NCBI RefSeq assembly: GCF_946404925.1
Contig: NZ_CAMJFM010000016.1
Location: 1-63,466, forward strand
Length of the DNA: 63,466 nt
Direction: 5' to 3'
Source of the DNA: an uncultured Prevotella sp.
Lineage (GTDB): Bacteria; Bacteroidota; Bacteroidia; Bacteroidales; Bacteroidaceae
Positions within the stretch are counted from its first letter, which is position 1; each line of letters starts with the position of its first letter. The notes under the pieces are model-generated. The model was given only the letters and a program-made list of their open reading frames with translations. It searched no databases and had not been told where the DNA came from. Shown here piece after piece: positions 58,584 to 63,466 of the stretch. The position numbers and the translations under genes were made by a program.

Positions 58584-60155
58584 ATGAAATCAATCATTAA
58601 GACATTCATGTTTGCTGCCCTGATGCTGGCAGCATCGGTCACCGCTCAGGCCCAAGTGCTGAGCACACATGTTGAAACAGGCGATGTTGAGGGTGTTCTC
58701 GACGATGGCCTGGCTGTTTACAAAGCTATTCCTTACGCAGCGCCTCCCGTTGGCAATCTGCGTTGGCGTGCGCCGCAGCCCGCTCTGCCCTGGCAGGGTG
58801 TGCGCAAGTGCGATGAGTTCGGCCCCATGCCTCCTCAGCCCACACGCCCCGGTCGTACGGCCGATATGATGAACGAGGACTGCCTGTATCTGGGCATTGC
58901 TACACCTGCCAAGAGCAAGGCCGAGAAGCTGCCCGTGATGGTGTGGATTCACGGTGGTGGATTCCAGACCGAGTGGTACGGCGGCGACCTGTGGAAGCAG
59001 CTGGCTCTGCGCGGTGTGGTCATCGTCAGCGTTGAGTATCGCACCGGCGCATTAGGCTTCATGGCTCATCCTGAGCTCACCAAGGAGAACAAGGAGGGTC
59101 ACTCGGGTAACTATGGTATCCTCGACCAGATCTGCGCCCTGCAGTGGGTTCAGCGCAACATCGCCCAGTTTGGTGGCGACCCCACTAAGGTCACTATCTT
59201 CGGCGAGTCGGCTGGTGCCATCAGCTGCAGCATCCTGTGTGCTTCGCCATTGGCTCGCGGCCTGTTCCGTGCCTGCATCAGCCATAGTGGCGGCTCGTTT
59301 GCCCCTTGGAGCGATCAGCCCCGTTCGCTGGGTCTCGATGCCTCGCAGAAGGGTGCCGAGCAGCAGGGCTTGGCCTTCCAGAAGCACCTCAAGAAAAAGA
59401 ACCTGAAGCAGCTGCGCCAGATGGATGCCATGTTGCTGTGCGATGGCAATGTGGGCTTCAGTGGTTTCTGGCCTTGTGTTGATGGCTATGTGATCTGCGA
59501 CGACCAGTATCGTCTCTACGAGCGCGGCGAGTATAATGATGTGCCCGTCATCGTGATGACCAACTCTGACGAGGGTGCCCTCTTTGCCCCAGGCAATATG
59601 ACTGCCGAGAACTATCAGAAAACCGTAAAAGGCATCTTTGGCTCGTGGGCCGATGAGGCTATGAAGTACTATCCCGGTGCTACCGACGATGAGGCTTGGC
59701 ACGGCTTTGGCGATGCCTTCCGCGATATGGGCTTTGCATGGCCATCGTATGCGTGGGTCAGCCTGCAGAACAAGACCGGCAAGAGTCCTGCCTATGCAGC
59801 CTATCTGGCTCAGCCTTCTACCATGAGTTTCTCGCAGGATCCTCGCCGTCGTGGTGTGGCTCATGCCGATGATATCATGTATCTCAACGGCCACTTCCTG
59901 CTGCAGGGCGACAAATATCCCGCCGAGAGTGCCGTGGCCGAGATTATCCAGCAGTACTGGGTTAACTTTGCCAAGACCTGTAATCCTAATGGCAAGGGTC
60001 TGCCTTACTGGCCTGCCTTCGACGATACCAAGCCTACCACCATGCAGTTCTCTAACGGCGCATCGCTCATCATGCGTCCTAACCGCGAGCAGGTAGACTT
60101 TGTAGACCGTTACTACAAGGCCAAGCGCGAGGAAGTAGAGGCCGCACGTAGATAG
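58584..60155 (+). CDS. Exported type B carboxylesterase
   Basis: 523 aa alpha/beta hydrolase. Signal peptide (about 1-22). Oxyanion hole WIHGGGF, nucleophile elbow FGESAGA, acid residue region MTNSDEGALF, and the late histidine probably in RGVAHADDI. It would hydrolyse esters of plant or xenobiotic origin in the periplasm. 22 bases after the dehydrogenase stop, so possibly read through from it. Confidence 0.9.
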   Translation: MKSIIKTFMFAALMLAASVTAQAQVLSTHVETGDVEGVLDDGLAVYKAIPYAAPPVGNLRWRAPQPALPWQGVRKCDEFGPMPPQPTRPGRTADMMNEDCLYLGIATPAKSKAEKLPVMVWIHGGGFQTEWYGGDLWKQLALRGVVIVSVEYRTGALGFMAHPELTKENKEGHSGNYGILDQICALQWVQRNIAQFGGDPTKVTIFGESAGAISCSILCASPLARGLFRACISHSGGSFAPWSDQPRSLGLDASQKGAEQQGLAFQKHLKKKNLKQLRQMDAMLLCDGNVGFSGFWPCVDGYVICDDQYRLYERGEYNDVPVIVMTNSDEGALFAPGNMTAENYQKTVKGIFGSWADEAMKYYPGATDDEAWHGFGDAFRDMGFAWPSYAWVSLQNKTGKSPAYAAYLAQPSTMSFSQDPRRRGVAHADDIMYLNGHFLLQGDKYPAESAVAEIIQQYWVNFAKTCNPNGKGLPYWPAFDDTKPTTMQFSNGASLIMRPNREQVDFVDRYYKAKREEVEAARR

Positions 60156-60180
60156 GTGCGTATGCGTACATTATTCATAT

Positions 60181-60217
60181 AGGCTGGCATAAAAATGCCG
60201 GCCTATTTTTATTTTTT
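60181..60217 (+). terminator. Terminator after the carboxylesterase gene
   Basis: AGGCTGGCAT-aaaa-ATGCCGGCCT, 10-bp stem with one T-G pair, followed by ATTTTTATTTTTTTT. Confidence 0.85.
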
Positions 60218-60227
60218 TTATAAAATG

Positions 60228-60260
60228 TTTGTAAGTTTTTAATTTTTTGTTTATATTTGC
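60228..60260 (+). promoter_or_regulatory. Promoter of the barrel-like protein and phosphoesterase genes
   Basis: TTTG (60228..60231) and TATATTTGC (60252..60260), spacer 20 bp. Confidence 0.7.
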
Positions 60261-60317
60261 GCCAAAATAGTCAATATTTACTAACCCGTAGCAATAAAAC
60301 AATATTCAATTAACTGT

Positions 60318-61034
60318 ATGATAAAGATTAGAACGTTTATTCTATCCTTGTCGCTTGCCGCATTGGCCACTACTGCCAGCGCACAGGTATTTACCGGCGA
60401 GCACAAGTACGACGGCGAACATAAGAACGAGCTCTCGGGCTACTTTATGGGTGGCTATAATGTAGTGGTTGAGGGCTTCGGTGGTCTTGCTGCATCCTAC
60501 AAGCATCACCTCACCGACCGCTGGACTGTAGGTGGCGATGCGCAGGCACAGCTGGGCAAGCAGCTCTACTCTGTAGATGCCAAGGGAGGCTATCGCCTGC
60601 CTTTCAAGTGGATGGACTTTTATTTCGATGCTACGCTGCTCTACAACCGTTATGGACGCTGGAGCGCCAACGAGAAGATTGCCAACCTCTCGGTAACATG
60701 GGAGACACCTTACGTCTACCTGCGTGTGGGCGAGTCGCTCATCCGCTGGAGCATTCAGGACTTCGGCTACACCGAGCCTCTCACGTTGACCTTCGGTTTC
60801 GGAGCCCAGATGCGTCCACGCTGGAATCCGTGGAATGTGGGTATCTTCTTCCGCAACTACGACGACTTCTATTTCGAGAACTGGAACATCAACTGGGGCT
60901 TGAACTTCTACGGACGTATCAACTCTACCATGCACTTCTTTGGCGAGTTCAACATCCGTCCTGCAGGCAGTATGAGCCAGCTGGCCAGTAAGTACGAGAC
61001 ATCAGGAAAATTAGGACTTAAATACGTTTGGTAA
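60318..61034 (+). CDS. Exported beta-barrel-like protein
   Basis: 238 aa. Signal peptide (about 1-22, ASAQ). Alternating hydrophobic and aromatic strands (YFMGGYNVVVEGFGG, WTVGGDAQAQLGK, MHFFGEFNI) and a terminal LGLKYVW with C-terminal aromatic residue suggest a small outer-membrane barrel of 8-10 strands. Family not recognised. The next gene follows after two bases, so both are co-transcribed. Confidence 0.7.
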   Translation: MIKIRTFILSLSLAALATTASAQVFTGEHKYDGEHKNELSGYFMGGYNVVVEGFGGLAASYKHHLTDRWTVGGDAQAQLGKQLYSVDAKGGYRLPFKWMDFYFDATLLYNRYGRWSANEKIANLSVTWETPYVYLRVGESLIRWSIQDFGYTEPLTLTFGFGAQMRPRWNPWNVGIFFRNYDDFYFENWNINWGLNFYGRINSTMHFFGEFNIRPAGSMSQLASKYETSGKLGLKYVW

Positions 61035-61036
61035 TT

Positions 61037-62086
61037 ATGAATAAGATTAAATATACACTGCTGGCAGCCGTTGCCGCCATTGCTTTTACCTCGTGCGATA
61101 AGGTAAGCCCCATAGGTGTGCTTGTATCGGGTACAGGTGTTGAGGATCGTGTAAAAATGTCGAGCGAATATTACGAGGGACACAAATTCGAGTATAAGTC
61201 CCTAATTACTGATGGCGACTACACTTTCCTTGTTGGAGCCGACAGTCACCTTACAACCGACGACAGTCGTATGGCCGAGATGCTCGAGATAGGTCTCGAC
61301 AACGACGATCTGTTCTATGCCCACCTGGGCGACATCGCCGATACCAAGGCCGAATACTATATCACTCTTGAAAATGTCATTAACAGATATAAGAAGAAGT
61401 GGGCTGACAAGAATTATGAGAAAGTGTTTATAGGCGATGATAACAACCCCGAACAGGTAGAGTCAGAATATTATTATCTCTATGAAGATAAACATACAAA
61501 CGAAGTTTACACTTACGATTATCTGCCGTATCCGTTCTATCCGGTTGTGGGCAATCACGACATTACCCATAATGGTTGGGCACTCTGGTCAAACATCTTC
61601 CACTCGTCGTTCTATCAGGTTGCCGTTATGGTAGTGTCTGGTGATGATATTATTGCTTTCGACCACCTCATTTTCCTTGATTCTGCCAGTGGCACTCTCG
61701 GTCGAGAGCAGGTAAAGCTTATCGAAGAGGGTATCCTGGATGGCCAGGAATTCGAGAAGATGTTTGGCATCAAGATACGCAATACTTTCATCTTCAGTCA
61801 CACCAACATCTTCCGTCCGCGCTCGGTTGAGTTCGCATCAACCTTCCCCCGCGAGGAGATGTTCTTCCTGCTCGACAGGTTTGCCAAGTGGAATGCCAAC
61901 ATCGTATTCCTGGGCCACGTACATAAGTGGGACGAGCAGGTGGTTAACGGCATCCAGTACCTCACGCTCGACTCGATGTGCGAGGAGAACAACCCCGAGC
62001 CAGGCGACTATCTGGTACGCGTAAAGTGTAAGGCAGACGGTGGCATCACTTGGGAGCACGTCCACATGAACACCCGCAAATACTAA
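61037..62086 (+). CDS. Metallophosphoesterase lipoprotein
   Basis: 349 aa. Lipoprotein signal (AFTSC, Cys about 17). Calcineurin-like core: GADSHL, HLGDIADT, VVGNHDITH, FSHTNIF, FLGHVHKWD. Probably a periplasmic or surface phosphoesterase; substrate unknown. The start at 61037 (MNKIKYTLL) is preferred to 61028 because it gives a standard signal peptide. Confidence 0.85.
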   Translation: MNKIKYTLLAAVAAIAFTSCDKVSPIGVLVSGTGVEDRVKMSSEYYEGHKFEYKSLITDGDYTFLVGADSHLTTDDSRMAEMLEIGLDNDDLFYAHLGDIADTKAEYYITLENVINRYKKKWADKNYEKVFIGDDNNPEQVESEYYYLYEDKHTNEVYTYDYLPYPFYPVVGNHDITHNGWALWSNIFHSSFYQVAVMVVSGDDIIAFDHLIFLDSASGTLGREQVKLIEEGILDGQEFEKMFGIKIRNTFIFSHTNIFRPRSVEFASTFPREEMFFLLDRFAKWNANIVFLGHVHKWDEQVVNGIQYLTLDSMCEENNPEPGDYLVRVKCKADGGITWEHVHMNTRKY

Positions 62087-62131
62087 ACTGATATCTGATA
62101 TACTGATATGATTAAGGTTTCTTTTGCTCTC

Positions 62132-62198
62132 GGCTTGCACCGTCGTTGACATGCGAAAGCGTGCGAGAACGGGCAGCGCCTCGGCAGGCTTGCACCGT
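62132..62198 (+). repeat. 12-bp direct repeat and TGATAT repeats before the last gene
   Basis: GGCTTGCACCGT occurs at 62132..62143 and 62187..62198. Just upstream (62088..62111) ACTGATAT/CTGATAT is repeated three times. No promoter box is evident in the interval 62087-62227. Confidence 0.6.
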
Positions 62199-62227
62199 TT
62201 GCAGTGATTTAGGTGTTTTTCAAACAG

Positions 62228-63466
62228 ATGTACGATATGCATAAAACCACATGCCATAAAATATCATGGTACAAGAGAGTAATGATGCTACTGCTCTCTG
62301 TACATCTCTCATTGGCAGTAGCATTTGCCCAATCGGACACCACACGGGTCTTCTCAGTGAACAATCCGCTGATTTATGAAGATGTATGGGACCTGTGGCC
62401 CTACTCGTTTCTGAACGACAACGGCGACCCCGACGGCTTCAACGTCGACCTGATTCGGCTCATCATGAAGGAATTGGACATTCCCTACGTGATCAGGCTG
62501 AAACCGTCGTCGGAAGCCTTCCGCGACCTGAAGGAGGGGAAGTCGGACCTGATGCTGGGACTGGCCGTAGGATTCCACGACGAGTTCGGCAAATTCTCGA
62601 AGAATGCCGTCACGCTCTTCACCCAAAGCGTGGTGACGCCGAAGAACAAGGAGGTGGTCATCAAGCGCTTCCGCGACCTGAGCAACCACCAGGTGATAGT
62701 CAGTGACAGTTCGCTGGTCTATCACTTAATGCTGGAATACGGGTGGGGCGAGAATGCCATTCCCGTCGGGGACATGAGCGAAGCCATTCAGGAGGTCAGC
62801 GCCAAGGAGGAGGGGCAGATCCTGTGGAACACGCTCTCGCTGAAATGGCTCATGCAGCGCTATCACATCGACAACCTGGAACTGACCCCCGTCAACATGC
62901 AGCACGGACAGTACAAGTTCATGTCGAACAACCAGCAACTGCTCGACAAACTCGACGAGGCCTATACCAGACTCTATACCAACGAAAAGATACAACCCTT
63001 GCAGGATAAGTGGTTCTATCCCGAGCGGCAGGATATGGAAGAGTCGAAAGGACTGTGGTATCTGCTGGGCGGCGGCTTGCTGCTACTCGTCTTCATGGCC
63101 GTCTATGGCATCAGTTACCATATCCAAAACCGGAAGATAAAACTCGAGAACGTGAAGCGTAACAACCGTCTGGCACTGATTCTGCAGACCAGTCAGGTAC
63201 ACATCTGGACCTACGATATCAAGACGAACCGGTTCTCCTGGCACAACGACAACGGACAGGTGGCCTACACGTACTCGATGGAGGAATTCTCGCAGCGATA
63301 CAGTCACGAGGATTTCGTCAGTCTGAAGTCGGCTTTGGACAAACTCGCTGAGACCAGAAAGACCGATGAGGAAAGGCCACGGGTAGGCGAGCGCAGCTCG
63401 GGAATGGAGAAAGAGATAGAGTTGAACCTGCGTGCCAAGGACACGGAAGGCGGCGACACCAACGAC
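62228..63466 (+). CDS. Sensor kinase with solute-binding sensor domain, 3' end missing
   Basis: 413 codons, open to the window edge. Signal peptide or anchor (about 19-36), a type 3 periplasmic solute-binding domain (about 40-275: DLWPYSFLNDNGDPDGFNVD, SDLMLGLAVG), one membrane helix (GLWYLLGGGLLLLVFMAVYG), and the start of a PAS-like domain (LALILQTSQVHIWTYD). This order is known from Bacteroidota histidine kinases, often hybrids; the kinase part lies beyond the edge. Codons are more C/G-ending than in neighbouring genes. Confidence 0.75.
   Translation, partial: MYDMHKTTCHKISWYKRVMMLLLSVHLSLAVAFAQSDTTRVFSVNNPLIYEDVWDLWPYSFLNDNGDPDGFNVDLIRLIMKELDIPYVIRLKPSSEAFRDLKEGKSDLMLGLAVGFHDEFGKFSKNAVTLFTQSVVTPKNKEVVIKRFRDLSNHQVIVSDSSLVYHLMLEYGWGENAIPVGDMSEAIQEVSAKEEGQILWNTLSLKWLMQRYHIDNLELTPVNMQHGQYKFMSNNQQLLDKLDEAYTRLYTNEKIQPLQDKWFYPERQDMEESKGLWYLLGGGLLLLVFMAVYGISYHIQNRKIKLENVKRNNRLALILQTSQVHIWTYDIKTNRFSWHNDNGQVAYTYSMEEFSQRYSHEDFVSLKSALDKLAETRKTDEERPRVGERSSGMEKEIELNLRAKDTEGGDTND

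Overview
The window looks like chromosomal DNA of a Bacteroidota bacterium, most likely a gut or rumen Prevotella or close relative. The signs are the many TAnnTTTG -7 boxes with TTTG about 19-20 bp upstream, the near absence of Shine-Dalgarno sites, a TamB-TamL pair, a VirE-N/DUF3987 gene with an HU-like gene and a smalltalk peptide, a type II pantothenate kinase, and strong family resemblance of most proteins to Prevotella/Bacteroides homologues. The species call is inference from gene content only.

Layout. 1-4.8 kb (minus): histidine-type phosphatase, ROK sugar kinase and GH2 exo-glucosaminidase-like lipoprotein in one operon. 4.9-5.7 kb: nitrilase-type amidase. 5.7-12.3 kb: a TPP-riboswitch-controlled thiamine operon, thiS-thiE-thiG-thiC-thiF-thiH-(TenI/ThiE-like)-thiD; the pathway's kinase thiL lies at 45.6 kb. 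12.4 kb: a candidate small RNA. 12.5-16.8 kb (minus): PAP2 phosphatase, EptA-like phosphoethanolamine transferase and a sensor kinase in one operon, probably for envelope or lipid A modification. 17.0-21.9 kb: the accessory region. It holds a DUF3987 primase/helicase-like gene, two unknown genes (one of 38 aa), a ribbon-helix-helix antitoxin with a truncated YafQ-like toxin, a 30-bp perfect palindrome, 33-bp direct repeats, an HU-like protein and a 35-aa smalltalk peptide. 22.0-27.9 kb: tRNA-Ser(UGA), mutS2, a small lytic transglycosylase with a structured leader, tRNA-fMet, a TetR regulator, fabG and an RluA-family pseudouridine synthase. 28.0-35.0 kb: tamB-tamL. 35.1-41.5 kb: nucleotidyltransferase, NrnA-like phosphoesterase, DUF4827 lipoprotein, phosphoglucomutase-family enzyme and groES-groEL. 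41.6 kb: a second candidate small RNA. 41.8-46.7 kb: sppA-lpxK-punA-thiL, then tRNA-Phe. 47.0-51.5 kb: coaW, an MFS carrier, a mutarotase-like exported protein and a lactate permease. 51.5-55.3 kb (minus): an exported calcium-loop protein, a DUF3160 lipoprotein and CapA in an overlapping operon. 55.5-62.1 kb: a fused FAD/Fe-S D-lactate-type dehydrogenase, a type B carboxylesterase, a beta-barrel-like protein and a metallophosphoesterase lipoprotein. 62.2 kb to the end: an incomplete sensor kinase with a solute-binding sensor.

The most unusual signals are: (i) several families of short, degenerate dispersed repeats (GAGGTGA-type, ATTAAAGATTAAA-type, TTTGTGACAT-type, ATCCGTG-type) that sit exactly at gene starts and ends or inside coding sequences as in-frame linkers, with four families inside the DUF3987 gene; (ii) the DUF3987/HU/smalltalk module itself; (iii) an 8-bp tandem repeat that fills the whole sppA-lpxK junction; (iv) a 116-bp out-of-frame lpxK/punA overlap; and (v) apparently leaderless promoters at mutS2 and the PAP2 gene. 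No rRNA, insertion sequence or CRISPR array was seen.
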